From Desulfovermiculus sp041686195 (GTDB lineage: Bacteria; Desulfobacterota; Desulfovibrionia; Desulfovibrionales; Desulfothermaceae): 43,551 nucleotides of DNA. How positions within the stretch are numbered: the stretch's first letter is position 1; every line of letters begins with the position of its first letter. Position numbers and translations under genes: made by a program. A model generated the notes under the pieces. It did not search any database. It saw nothing but the letters and a program-made list of their open reading frames with translations, and was not told the origin of the DNA. The stretch covers positions 1 through 43,551 of the forward strand of contig JAWLEI010000018.1 of assembly GCA_041686195.1 (NCBI GenBank), written 5' to 3'. Positions 24,767 to 32,819 of the stretch are shown here, one piece after another.

Positions 24767-25303
24767 ATGCATGCATCAGCTCGTTTATTGTGCTTTGTCC
24801 TCTTAGGCCTTTTTTTGCTCCCGAGCCTGGCCCAGGCACAAGATATTAAGGTTGGGGTCGTGGACCTGCAAAAAATAATGGAAAAGTCCGAACCCGGGCA
24901 AAAAGCCATTGAAGAACTCCAATCCGAATTCAAAGAAAAGAAAAGTGAACTGGACAGCAGGAAGGCAGCTATCGACCAGATGCGAGGCGAGCTGCAGAAA
25001 CAAAGTATGGTCCTGAGCCAGGAAGCCCAGGAAGAAAAAGCGGCTGAATACAGGCAGAAAGTAAATGAATTTCAGAAGTTGTATCAAAAGCACCAGCGCA
25101 GGATGCAACAACAGGAAGAAGAACTCAGAGAGCCGATCATTGAAATGCTGGTGGAAATTATCCGTGAATATGGCCGAAACAACAATTACACCCTGCTCAT
25201 GGACAAGAACAACAGCGGAGTTATTTTTAATGATCAGGCCATAGAAATCACTGATGCTATCCTTTCTGAATTCGATAAAGCTTGGAAAAACCAGAGCAAA
25301 TAG
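24767..25303 (+). CDS. skp: Periplasmic chaperone Skp/OmpH
   Basis: This 178-residue protein carries unfolded outer-membrane proteins across the periplasm to BamA. It has a signal peptide (LLCFVLLGLFLLPSLAQA, cleaved near residue 24), a conserved start of the mature domain (IKVGVVDLQKIMEKS) and a long charged coiled-coil of about 100 residues rich in E, K and Q, which forms the tentacles of the Skp trimer. The ATG at 24767 follows GGAGGA. It sits directly after bamA and before lpxD, its conserved position in many Gram-negatives. Confidence 0.93.
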   Translation: MHASARLLCFVLLGLFLLPSLAQAQDIKVGVVDLQKIMEKSEPGQKAIEELQSEFKEKKSELDSRKAAIDQMRGELQKQSMVLSQEAQEEKAAEYRQKVNEFQKLYQKHQRRMQQQEEELREPIIEMLVEIIREYGRNNNYTLLMDKNNSGVIFNDQAIEITDAILSEFDKAWKNQSK

Positions 25304-25323
25304 ACACTGAAGGGTTGTAAAGC

Positions 25324-26376
25324 ATGTCCTGGACCACCCAAAGCATAGCCAGCCACCTGGGACTCTCCTATCAGGGAGAAGACATCGACATACATGGATG
25401 CAATACCCTGGACCAGGCCAAAGAGGATGAGATAAGTTTTCTGGCCAATCCCAAGTATGCCAAGCTGCTGCACAGCACCCGGGCTGGAGCGGTGGTCCTT
25501 GACCCCTCAAATGCCCATAAACGGAAAAACGCCTTTGTCAGCCACTACCCGTATTACGATTTTGCCCGTATCGTGCAGCTCTTTGTCCCAGCTCAAGAAA
25601 GTTGGCAGGGCCACAGCGAACTGGCATATATTCATCCCCGGGCCCATGTCTCGGACCAGGCCAGTGTCTATCCTTTTGCCTTTATCGGTCCCAAGGTGAC
25701 TGTGAGGAAGGGCACAACAATAATGAGTGGCGCATATATCGGCGAGAACTGCTCTATTGGCCAGGAGTGCACGATTTCCTCCAATTGCTCGCTGATGTCC
25801 GGGACCATCCTCGGGGACCGCGTTGTTTTACACTCCGGGGTTGTGCTGGGCAGTGACGGCTTTGGCTTTGCCCAGGGAAACGGGGAGATGCAAAAAGTCC
25901 CTCAAATCGGTCGAGTAGTCATTGAAGACGATGTGGAAATCGGGGCCAATACAACAGTGGACCGGGCTGCCCTGGGCGAGACCAGGATCGGTCAAGGCTC
26001 CAAGATAGATAACCAAGTGCAGATAGGGCATAATGTCCGGATTGGCAAAGAGGCGATCATTGTGGCCCAGGTTGGAATTGCCGGGAGCAGCAGTGTCGGG
26101 GATCAAGCCATACTGGCAGGACAGGTCGGCGTAGCCGGGCATTTGCACATCGGCAACGGGTGCAGGATCGGGGGTCAGTCCGGGATCACCAAATCCGTCC
26201 CAGAGCAGACCGACGTGTCCGGTTCACCTGCTATGGACCATCGACATTATCTGCGCTGCGCCACATTACACCAGAAACTCCCGGATATTTATCAACGCAT
26301 GAAAGCCTTGGAGTCAGAAGTTACGCATCTGCGCTCCATGTTGCAGGCAGGAGGGTGTGCTCATGAAGATGTCTGA
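25324..26376 (+). CDS. lpxD: UDP-3-O-acylglucosamine N-acyltransferase LpxD
   Basis: This 350-residue enzyme performs the third step of lipid A synthesis, adding a 3-hydroxyacyl chain to the 2-amino group of UDP-3-O-acylglucosamine. An N-terminal uridine-binding domain (about 1-100) precedes a left-handed beta-helix of hexapeptide repeats (about 105-300), and a helical C-terminal extension closes the protein. The active-site histidine lies in QIGHNVRIGK, typical of LpxD. Length matches the family (about 340). It overlaps fabZ by 14 bases. Confidence 0.95.
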   Translation: MSWTTQSIASHLGLSYQGEDIDIHGCNTLDQAKEDEISFLANPKYAKLLHSTRAGAVVLDPSNAHKRKNAFVSHYPYYDFARIVQLFVPAQESWQGHSELAYIHPRAHVSDQASVYPFAFIGPKVTVRKGTTIMSGAYIGENCSIGQECTISSNCSLMSGTILGDRVVLHSGVVLGSDGFGFAQGNGEMQKVPQIGRVVIEDDVEIGANTTVDRAALGETRIGQGSKIDNQVQIGHNVRIGKEAIIVAQVGIAGSSSVGDQAILAGQVGVAGHLHIGNGCRIGGQSGITKSVPEQTDVSGSPAMDHRHYLRCATLHQKLPDIYQRMKALESEVTHLRSMLQAGGCAHEDV

Positions 26377-26842
26377 GGCCGGCCTGGTCAGCGCGCAAAT
26401 CCTGGGGCTTTTGCCCCATCGCTACCCCTTTCTCCTGGTGGACAAGGTCGTGGCCTTTGAACCAAACACTTCCTTAGAGGCCGTAAAAAATGTGACCATC
26501 AATGAGCCTTTTTTCCAGGGACATTTTCCTGACTACCCGGTCATGCCCGGGGTACTGATTGTGGAAGCCTTAGCTCAGGCCGGAGGCATCCTGGTTATCA
26601 AAAGCCAGTCCAGTATACCGGAAAATAAAATCTTTCTATTCAGCGGCATTGAAAAGATGCGCTTTCGCAAACCGGTTTTCCCTGGAGATTGTCTGCACTT
26701 GTTTGCCACTTCCTTGCGGCACAAGCAAAATATCTGGAAAATGGAGGTCGAGGCCCGGGTGGATGGCCAGGTTGCCGCCCAGGGTGTCCTCACTGCAGCC
26801 ATGGTGGACCGCAATGCCGGTCAGGAGAATGATGACCAATGA
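26363..26842 (+). CDS. fabZ: 3-hydroxyacyl-ACP dehydratase FabZ
   Basis: This 159-residue hot-dog fold enzyme dehydrates 3-hydroxyacyl-ACP in fatty acid synthesis. The opening LGLLPHRYPFLLVDKV and the active-site segment FFQGHFPDYPVMPGVLIVEA contain the catalytic histidine and glutamate. It competes with LpxA and LpxD for hydroxyacyl-ACP, which explains its place between them. I chose the ATG at 26363 over a GTG at 26357 because GGAGGG lies seven bases upstream of it. Its stop overlaps the lpxA start by four bases (ATGA). Confidence 0.96.
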   Translation: MKMSEAGLVSAQILGLLPHRYPFLLVDKVVAFEPNTSLEAVKNVTINEPFFQGHFPDYPVMPGVLIVEALAQAGGILVIKSQSSIPENKIFLFSGIEKMRFRKPVFPGDCLHLFATSLRHKQNIWKMEVEARVDGQVAAQGVLTAAMVDRNAGQENDDQ

Positions 26843-27642
26843 ATGATGCCATCCATCCCACAGCCATAATTCATCCCCAAGCAGAGCTCGGGAAATCGGT
26901 ACAGGTCGGTGCCTACGCCATTGTCGAACAAGGGGTAAGGATCGGAGAAGGTACCCGGATTGAGCCTTTTGCCCGCATTCAAGGACCGACCACTCTGGGG
27001 GCCGGCAATCGCATCCACTCCCATGCCTGCATCGGCGGTCCGCCCCAGGATTTGAAATATAACGATGAGCCCACGGTACTGGAAATTGGAGATGACAATA
27101 CCATCCGGGAATATGTAACCATTCACCGGGGCACTGTTGGCGGTGGCGGAGTGACCAAAATGGGTTCAGGCTGCCTGATCATGGCCTATGCCCACATTGC
27201 CCACGACTGTATCCTGGAAGATGAGGTCATTTTGGCCAATGCCGCAACTCTAGCCGGCCACGTCACAGTGCACAACAAGGCTGTTGTCGGCGGTTTGTCT
27301 GCTGTCCATCAATTCGTCCGCGTCGGCGAATCTGCATACATCGGGGGCATGACCGGAGTGGCCCAGGACGTGCCCCCGTTCATGCTCGTAGCTGGCGAGA
27401 GGGGCTGGCTGCACGGGATCAACGTCATCGGGCTCAGGCGGCAGGGGTTCACCCGGGACGAGCTTTCCACCTTGAAGCAGGCCTATCAGATCATCTGGCG
27501 CTCGGGCCTGCGCCGGGAAGAGGCCTTGCAGGAAGCGAAAAAGAAATTGAATCCAGGCAATCACCGCTTGGCCCAGCTCATAGATTTCGTTGAATCCAGC
27601 TCCAGAGGGATAATCAGTCCCAAAAACAAGGAACAGGAGTAA
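26839..27642 (+). CDS. lpxA: UDP-N-acetylglucosamine acyltransferase LpxA
   Basis: This 267-residue enzyme starts lipid A synthesis by adding a 3-hydroxyacyl chain to UDP-GlcNAc. A hexapeptide-repeat beta-helix (about 1-185) carries the catalytic histidine in AYAHIAHDCIL and the GGPPQDLKY motif. A helical C-terminal domain follows (INVIGLRRQGFTRDELSTLK). It is the last gene of the operon: the next gene converges from the other strand. lpxI and lpxB, which often follow in relatives, are absent here. No clear terminator is seen in the 72 bases between the two stops. Confidence 0.96.
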   Translation: MNDAIHPTAIIHPQAELGKSVQVGAYAIVEQGVRIGEGTRIEPFARIQGPTTLGAGNRIHSHACIGGPPQDLKYNDEPTVLEIGDDNTIREYVTIHRGTVGGGGVTKMGSGCLIMAYAHIAHDCILEDEVILANAATLAGHVTVHNKAVVGGLSAVHQFVRVGESAYIGGMTGVAQDVPPFMLVAGERGWLHGINVIGLRRQGFTRDELSTLKQAYQIIWRSGLRREEALQEAKKKLNPGNHRLAQLIDFVESSSRGIISPKNKEQE

Positions 27643-27714
27643 GGACGGTTATTCAAAGGCCTTGATCAAACTCTTCAGCCGAGCTTCACACCATCCCCAA
27701 CCCTTCGCCAATGC

Positions 27715-28440
27715 CTATAACGGCGTGAGCCAGCTACTCCTTCCGGCCACATAGCACCACTGGCCGGGGACTCCCCGTCGAGTCTGATACCTCGGATTCT
27801 CTATCCAGGACAAAAGGTCCTGATAAGCGGCATATACCTGGCGAAATGCCGCCGGATCACCGCCTGTATCCGGGTGGTTGGCCAGAGCGGCCTGGCGAAA
27901 GGCCCGTTTCAAACGTTCTTCTGCCTCCACAGGATGCAGCAGGTCTGTGCGCTGCATTTTGAGCTGACGGAGCTGCTTGCCAACAGTTGTGGCCATTTCC
28001 CGGCTCACCGGTTCGACACTTTGCTGTCCGACCAGACAAGTCTTTCCTTTGGACAGAACATGCCTGCTGGCCCGCTTCTCGCTTTTCGTTTTCTCCCGGT
28101 GTCCCCACCAGATCTTGCCCAGGGAAAAGATCATCGAATCCATGTCCTGGGCCGGTTTGTGTCCGGGCTGCCGGGTAAAGATATATGTATACACTTCCTG
28201 ACGGTGCCTGGGCAGGATATTGAGCACCAAGTGGGCTTCAGTAAAAGAAAAAGTGGCATAGCGGGTCTCAACCACCCGCAACAGGTTGTTGAGCCACCCC
28301 AACTTCAAAGTGAAATCGTCCTTACACTGGCGTGAACAGTACCTGAGCCGGCTTTTCTCCAAGACCCGGCCACAACATTGGCAGTGCTGATAGGCTGAAT
28401 GCGCTGCGCGCAGTCTGGTTTGATCTGTGGTCTGATACAT
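27715..28440 (-). CDS. J-domain protein with an N-terminal zinc finger
   Basis: This 241-residue protein has a likely zinc site at its N terminus (CQCC, then CSRQC; about residues 20-40) and a C-terminal J-domain-like region (about 175-225) with the HPD motif in ALANHPDTGGDPAAFRQVY. J-domains stimulate Hsp70 ATPase activity, so this may be a specialised DnaK co-chaperone; its client is unknown. The middle is basic and unrecognised. The ATG at 28440 has no clear ribosome-binding site. It converges with lpxA and is divergent from hcp. Confidence 0.72.
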   Translation of the reverse strand: MYQTTDQTRLRAAHSAYQHCQCCGRVLEKSRLRYCSRQCKDDFTLKLGWLNNLLRVVETRYATFSFTEAHLVLNILPRHRQEVYTYIFTRQPGHKPAQDMDSMIFSLGKIWWGHREKTKSEKRASRHVLSKGKTCLVGQQSVEPVSREMATTVGKQLRQLKMQRTDLLHPVEAEERLKRAFRQAALANHPDTGGDPAAFRQVYAAYQDLLSWIENPRYQTRRGVPGQWCYVAGRSSWLTPL

Positions 28441-28627
28441 GCCAAGAATCTAGCAGTCCACTCAGGTCAAGGCAAGGTCAAGTAATCCACCATTCCCCGG
28501 GGGTTTATCACCGAACCTATCACATTCCAGCCCCATGATCACATCGCTCGCTTGCAGCCCCCTGGAAAAAATAGACCTTAAAATCAACATATGCTGCTTG
28601 CAGTGCTGTCTCCGCAGTGAAGAGAAA

Positions 28628-28643
28628 TTTGACGCAGGTCAAA
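28628..28643 (+). promoter_or_regulatory. Palindromic HcpR/Crp-Fnr type operator upstream of hcp
   Basis: TTTGACGCAGGTCAAA is a 16-bp palindrome (TTTGAC, 4 bases, GTCAAA) about 130 bases before the hcp start. It resembles the sites of HcpR, the Crp/Fnr-family regulator that controls hcp in Desulfovibrio and relatives. A TATTGT at 28664-28669 could be the -10 box; the operator centre would then be near -41, as for class II activation. No hcpR gene is in the window. Two AGGTCAAG half-sites (28464-28471 and 28475-28482) lie farther upstream. The rest of the 333-base gap holds nothing else recognised. Confidence 0.6.
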
Positions 28644-28773
28644 GACCTGGGCAATATTATGTGTATTGTGGAAATGAATTGCACGGGAGCCTGGCTTGGT
28701 TAAAAAACATCCTGGATAAGTCTGATTTCAAGCCAGGGTCAAAATGGAACCATAAACCATAGTGGAGGCAAGT

Positions 28774-30474
28774 ATGTTGGACATGTTTTGTTATCAGTGC
28801 GAACAGACGGCCAAGGGCGAAGGCTGCACCAGGGTCGGTGTGTGCGGTAAACAGCCGGATGTGGCCGCTATGCAGGACCTCCTGATCTATGTGCTCAAGG
28901 GATTATCCCAGGTAGCGGTCCAGGCCCGGGAAATGGGCATCACCGACCATGAAGTGGATGTGTTTACCTGCGAGGCTACCTTTGCAACATTGACCAATGT
29001 CAACTTCGATCCGGAGCGTTTTGTCGATTATGTGAACCGGGCTGTGGAACTCCGCGAGGGCTTGAAAGAACAGATCAAAAAAAGCGCCGGCCAGGACGCC
29101 TCGCTGTGGGATAAGGCCAAGCAGGCCATCGGCCTGGGAGGAGAAAAGAGCGAGGTCAGTTTTCCGGAAGGTCCGGCCACCTTTGAGCCGGCGGCTTCCC
29201 TGGAACAAATGATTGAGCAGGGACGGGAGCATGGTGTCGACCACGACCCGGAACCGAATAAGGACATCAAGTCATTAAAGGACGCCCTGGTCTACGGGAT
29301 CAAGGGCGTGGCTGCCTATGCCGACCATGCCCAGATCCTGGGCCAGGAAGACGATGAGGTCTACGTCTTTATCCAGAAGGGCCTGGCCGCTACTCTGCGC
29401 CAGGATCTGTCCCTGGACGATTGGGTGAACCTGGTCCTGGAGTGCGGCAGGATCAACCTGCGGGTCATGGAGCTTCTGGATGCGGCCAATACTGGACATT
29501 ACGGCCATCCTACACCCACCGAGGTCCCCCTGGGACACAAACAGGGCAAGGCCATCCTGGTCTCCGGACATGACCTGCGCGACTTGGAACGTATCCTGGA
29601 GCAGAGCAAGGACAAAGGGATTTATGTGTACACTCACGGGGAAATGCTCCCCTGTCACGGGTATCCGGAGCTGAAGAAATATCCTCATTTCTACGGCCAT
29701 TTTGGTACAGCCTGGCAGAACCAGAGAAAGGAATTTGCCGAATTTCCCGGTCCCATTGTCATGACCACCAACTGCATTCAGAAACCACAGGAGGCTTACA
29801 AGGCCAATATCTATACTACCGGTCTGGTGGGCTGGCCCGGAGTAACCCACATCCAGGACAAGGATTTCACCCCGGTGGTGGAAAAGGCTTTGGAGATGGA
29901 AGGCTTTACCCAGGACGAAGATAAAGGCACGGTCATGGTCGGATTCGGGCACAATGCGGTCATGTCCGTGGCCGACAAAGTGGTTGAGGCGGTCAAAAAC
30001 GGCAATATCCGTCATTTCTTCCTGGTCGGAGGCTGCGACGGAGCCAAGCCGGAGCGTAACTACTACACCGAGTTTGTGGAAAAGGCGCCCGAAGATACGG
30101 TTATCCTGACCCTGGCCTGCGGCAAGTTCCGTTTCTTTGACAAGAAACTGGGAACAATTGGTGACCTGCCTCGTCTCCTGGACATCGGGCAGTGCAACGA
30201 TGCCTACTCGGCCATCCAGATCGCCATAGCCCTGTCCAAGGCCTTTGAAGTGGATGTGAATGAACTGCCCTTGTCGATGATCCTGTCCTGGTATGAGCAA
30301 AAGGCCTGTGCCATCCTGTACACTCTGCTCTATCTGGGGATTAAGGACATCCGCCTGGGACCTTCTCTGCCCGCATTTGTCAGTCCCAATGTCCTGGACG
30401 TTCTGGTCCAGAACTTCGACATCAAGCCCATTTCCACCCCGGATGAGGACTTAAAGGCCATTTTGAGCTCATAA
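28774..30474 (+). CDS. hcp: Hybrid cluster protein (hydroxylamine reductase), class I
   Basis: This 566-residue enzyme is the prismane protein, linked to nitric oxide and hydroxylamine detoxification. The N-terminal cluster motif is C-x2-C-x8-C-x5-C in FCYQCEQTAKGEGCTRVGVC, the class I pattern of strict anaerobes. The hybrid-cluster ligand regions follow: HGEMLPCHGYPEL, TTNCIQ, VGGCDGAKPERNYY, LACGKFRF and DIGQCNDAYS. I chose the ATG at 28774 because GGAGG lies five bases before it; the GTG at 28762 is part of that site. It stands alone with its own operator and terminator, with no adjacent Hcr reductase. Confidence 0.96.
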   Translation: MLDMFCYQCEQTAKGEGCTRVGVCGKQPDVAAMQDLLIYVLKGLSQVAVQAREMGITDHEVDVFTCEATFATLTNVNFDPERFVDYVNRAVELREGLKEQIKKSAGQDASLWDKAKQAIGLGGEKSEVSFPEGPATFEPAASLEQMIEQGREHGVDHDPEPNKDIKSLKDALVYGIKGVAAYADHAQILGQEDDEVYVFIQKGLAATLRQDLSLDDWVNLVLECGRINLRVMELLDAANTGHYGHPTPTEVPLGHKQGKAILVSGHDLRDLERILEQSKDKGIYVYTHGEMLPCHGYPELKKYPHFYGHFGTAWQNQRKEFAEFPGPIVMTTNCIQKPQEAYKANIYTTGLVGWPGVTHIQDKDFTPVVEKALEMEGFTQDEDKGTVMVGFGHNAVMSVADKVVEAVKNGNIRHFFLVGGCDGAKPERNYYTEFVEKAPEDTVILTLACGKFRFFDKKLGTIGDLPRLLDIGQCNDAYSAIQIAIALSKAFEVDVNELPLSMILSWYEQKACAILYTLLYLGIKDIRLGPSLPAFVSPNVLDVLVQNFDIKPISTPDEDLKAILSS

Positions 30475-30485
30475 TTCAGTTCAGC

Positions 30486-30536
30486 CTTGCCTCCGGCAAG
30501 TCTGAAATATTTTTTGGGCCAAAGCGCCCCAAAAAA
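30486..30536 (-). repeat. Copy A of a dispersed double-hairpin repeat
   Basis: Two hairpins follow the hcp stop. CTTGCC-TCC-GGCAAG (30486-30500) comes first, then TTTTTTGGG (30510-30518) with CCCAAAAAA (30528-30536). Read on the minus strand, the order is the T-rich hairpin and then TTGCCGGAGGCAA, matching copies at 30737-30787 and 37285-37341. Confidence 0.7.
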
Positions 30537-30542
30537 AGTCCA

Positions 30543-30573
30543 AAAAAAGGATCCCAGACAGGGATCCTTTTTT
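30543..30573 (+). terminator. Intrinsic terminator after hcp
   Basis: AAAAAAGGATCCC and GGGATCCTTTTTT form a 13-bp stem with an AGACA loop, ending in six T residues. It is a textbook rho-independent terminator 70 bases past the hcp stop and would work in both directions. Confidence 0.92.
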
Positions 30574-30736
30574 ATTGCGTGTGGCGGTTACCAGACATCA
30601 CCCTTGCATTCCATAATCTTTAGAGCTAAATTTCACAATAAGATGGAAGGATGCAGTCAACCGGCTTGCCGGACTTGCTCCGGGGCAGGCGGAGAAAGCA
30701 AAGTCTCGTATCATGCTCGATCAATCCGGCAAAACC

Positions 30737-30787
30737 TTTTTTGGGCTCTTTGGGCCCAAAAAATACGTCAGATTTGCCGGAGGCAAA
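30737..30787 (+). repeat. Copy B of the dispersed double-hairpin repeat
   Basis: TTTTTTGGGC (30737-30746) pairs with GCCCAAAAAA (30754-30763). TACGTCAGA follows, and then TTTGCC-GGA-GGCAAA (30773-30787). It is inverted relative to copy A and lies past the trmO stop on the minus strand, so copies A and B face each other across about 200 bases. The intervening 30574-30736 contains no recognised gene. Confidence 0.7.
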
Positions 30788-30820
30788 GCCGACCGCTGAC
30801 CTCTCCCCAAATATTGGCCC

Positions 30821-31228
30821 TCAGCCGTCTCCTTCCTCCTTTTTTTCGATGTGCGGCTTGATATCCAGAATGGGCGTACCGTCCAGCATATCCACCCCCT
30901 TGACCTCAAGGACATTTCCTTTCACCTTGAGTACCTCCAGGACGGACAAACCGATGGGGTTCGGCCGTCGGGGGGAGCAGGTGCTGAATACCCCGAAGGA
31001 CTGGTCTTTATGGGGAGGCGTCTGGACCAGGAGCTTTTCGGTAAACGATGGGCTGTTGTGAAAATGAAACAGGACCACAATAGACTGCCCGGGTTGGATA
31101 TCCCGTAATCCTTCTGCATATTGAGGATCGATCTCCAGGGTTCCCTCCACCTTTGATAGACTCCAGTGCCTGGGGATATTGGATTCCTGGGTGTGTAAAG
31201 TTCCGATGGGATGCAGGGTCACAGGCAT
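30821..31228 (-). CDS. trmO: TrmO/TsaA-family tRNA methyltransferase
   Basis: This 135-residue protein belongs to the UPF0066/TsaA family, whose characterised member TrmO methylates N6 of threonylcarbamoyladenosine at position 37 of tRNA using SAM. The opening VTLHPIGTLHT and the signature STCSPRRPNPIGLSVLEV are clear. It lacks the extra C-terminal domain of the E. coli protein and so is close to the short archaeal/bacterial form. I chose the ATG at 31228 because AGGAGGAGG lies immediately upstream; the frame to 31306 is unsupported. Confidence 0.88.
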   Translation of the reverse strand: MPVTLHPIGTLHTQESNIPRHWSLSKVEGTLEIDPQYAEGLRDIQPGQSIVVLFHFHNSPSFTEKLLVQTPPHKDQSFGVFSTCSPRRPNPIGLSVLEVLKVKGNVLEVKGVDMLDGTPILDIKPHIEKKEEGDG

Positions 31229-31356
31229 GGACCTCCTCCTGTTTGCAATGAGTGTCATCTTTTTAAATATCTTCACATGCCGGCCATGAGGTGTCAAATT
31301 GTTCATGTTTTATGAATCAAGCTTGCTTTTCAACGCCTGATATGGATAATCAGGGC

Positions 31357-32745
31357 ATGTCAGAGTTGCGGTTATCCTTATTTCTTGCCTTGGCCATTGT
31401 CCTGATCAGCGGTTGCACGGCCCTGGCCCCGCCCCAACGCTCACTTCAGCCCATAGAGCTTCCAGCCGGTTATGCCTGGAATACGAACGGAACCTCCCCG
31501 GTACAGGCCTGGTGGGAGGAATTGAACAGTCCGGAACTCAACCGCCTGGTGGATATGGCTTTAGAGGATAATCTCGATATCCGATCCAGTTGGGCCAGAT
31601 TGCGTCAGGCCCAGGCCGCGGCCGTCAAATCCAGAGCCAGCTTTTTTCCTGCAGTGGATACCGGATTGGAAGCCAGCCGGACCCGCACCTACCGTGATTA
31701 TGATCTGCTGACTGACTCTCAGTCCTCTTCCCTGGATCTGGCTGCCTCTTTTGAACTCGATTTGTGGGGCCGGGTCAGGTCCGGATATAGAGCAGATCAA
31801 CTCAGTGCCCGGGCGGCCCATGAAGATTTACGAGCGGCGGCCATCTCTTTAACCGGGGAGATTGTCGACACCTGGGTGGAGCTCCTGGCCGCCAGACAGG
31901 AAATGCAGGTGGTCAAGGAGCAGATCCGGACCAATGAAAAGCTGCTTGAGTTGCAGGCCACCCGCTTTGAAAACGGGATGGCCTCAGCCCTGGATGTCAC
32001 CCAGCAGCAGGAGCTTCTGGCCTCTTCCAAATCAGCACTCCCCCCCTTGCAGACTGGAGAACGGATGGCCCTGAATCAATTGGCCCTCCTCTTGGGGCAG
32101 GCCGACGCACAATCCATATCCATTCAAGGACAAAGCCTTCCAGACCCGGTCCCCCAACCGGAAACCGGTGTTCCGGCTGACCTGTTGATGTCGCGTCCGG
32201 ACATACGGGCGGCCTTTTTCCGTCTGCGGGCTTCAGACTGGGAGGTCAGCGTGGCCCGGGCCGACAGGCTCCCCTCCCTGTCCATATCCGCCCGGACCGG
32301 CCTCAGCAGCGACAGCTTTTCCCTGGCCTGGGGAGACTGGCTGACCAGATTGGGAACCAACCTGGCCGCGCCTGTATTCGATGCCGGGTCCAGGCAGGCG
32401 GAAGTGGGCAGGGCCAAAGCGGTGGCAGAGGAACGCCTGGCTGAATATGCCTCCGCAGTCCTGGAAGCAATCAGGGAAGTCCAGGACGCTTTGGCCAATA
32501 TTGACGGGCAGCAGGAGCGGATTGCCCGATTAAAGGATGAGTTGGATGCGGCCCAACAAGCCCGGGATCAGGCCAGACTGCGGTACCTGAAAGGACAAAG
32601 CGATTACCTGAACTTCATCACTCAGGAGCGAAACGTGCAAGGGCTGCAGCGAAATATGGTCGGAGCCCAAGCTGATCTCTTGTCCTACCGGATAGCCTTG
32701 TACCGGGCTTTGGGGGCGGGGTGGTCAGGTGACAAACCACATTGA
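31357..32745 (+). CDS. Outer-membrane efflux lipoprotein, TolC/NodT family
   Basis: This protein of about 462 residues is the outer-membrane channel of the RND pump encoded next to it. A lipoprotein signal peptide ends in the lipobox LISGC (about residue 20 from the chosen start), so it is expected to be lipid-anchored. Two OEP repeats follow, with family stretches NRLVDMALEDNLDIRSSWAR, LFELDLWGRVR-like (here SFELDLWGRVRSGY) and MSRPDIRAAFFRL. The start is uncertain: ATG at 31357 gives the neatest signal peptide but has a poor ribosome-binding site; ATG at 31342 or 31312 is possible. It is first of three genes for a tripartite pump. Confidence 0.92.
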   Translation: MSELRLSLFLALAIVLISGCTALAPPQRSLQPIELPAGYAWNTNGTSPVQAWWEELNSPELNRLVDMALEDNLDIRSSWARLRQAQAAAVKSRASFFPAVDTGLEASRTRTYRDYDLLTDSQSSSLDLAASFELDLWGRVRSGYRADQLSARAAHEDLRAAAISLTGEIVDTWVELLAARQEMQVVKEQIRTNEKLLELQATRFENGMASALDVTQQQELLASSKSALPPLQTGERMALNQLALLLGQADAQSISIQGQSLPDPVPQPETGVPADLLMSRPDIRAAFFRLRASDWEVSVARADRLPSLSISARTGLSSDSFSLAWGDWLTRLGTNLAAPVFDAGSRQAEVGRAKAVAEERLAEYASAVLEAIREVQDALANIDGQQERIARLKDELDAAQQARDQARLRYLKGQSDYLNFITQERNVQGLQRNMVGAQADLLSYRIALYRALGAGWSGDKPH

Positions 32746-32819
32746 TTCTCCTTGGTATTTGTTCATATGTTTATGAGATGGTCTTGAAGGAACCCAAAGA
32801 TTAATTAAGTGGAATATCC

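Noticed and set aside
28464..28482. Direct AGGTCAAG repeats as a full regulatory site
   Set aside because: They are direct half-sites only, far from hcp, and do not form the palindrome expected for a Crp/Fnr dimer.
28762..28773. GTG at 28762 as the hcp start
   Set aside because: It overlaps the GGAGG ribosome-binding site of the ATG at 28774, where the family N terminus begins.
29275..30300. A 341-codon open frame antisense to hcp
   Set aside because: It is a shadow of the hcp coding frame, with no recognisable domain or start signal; hcp is unambiguous.
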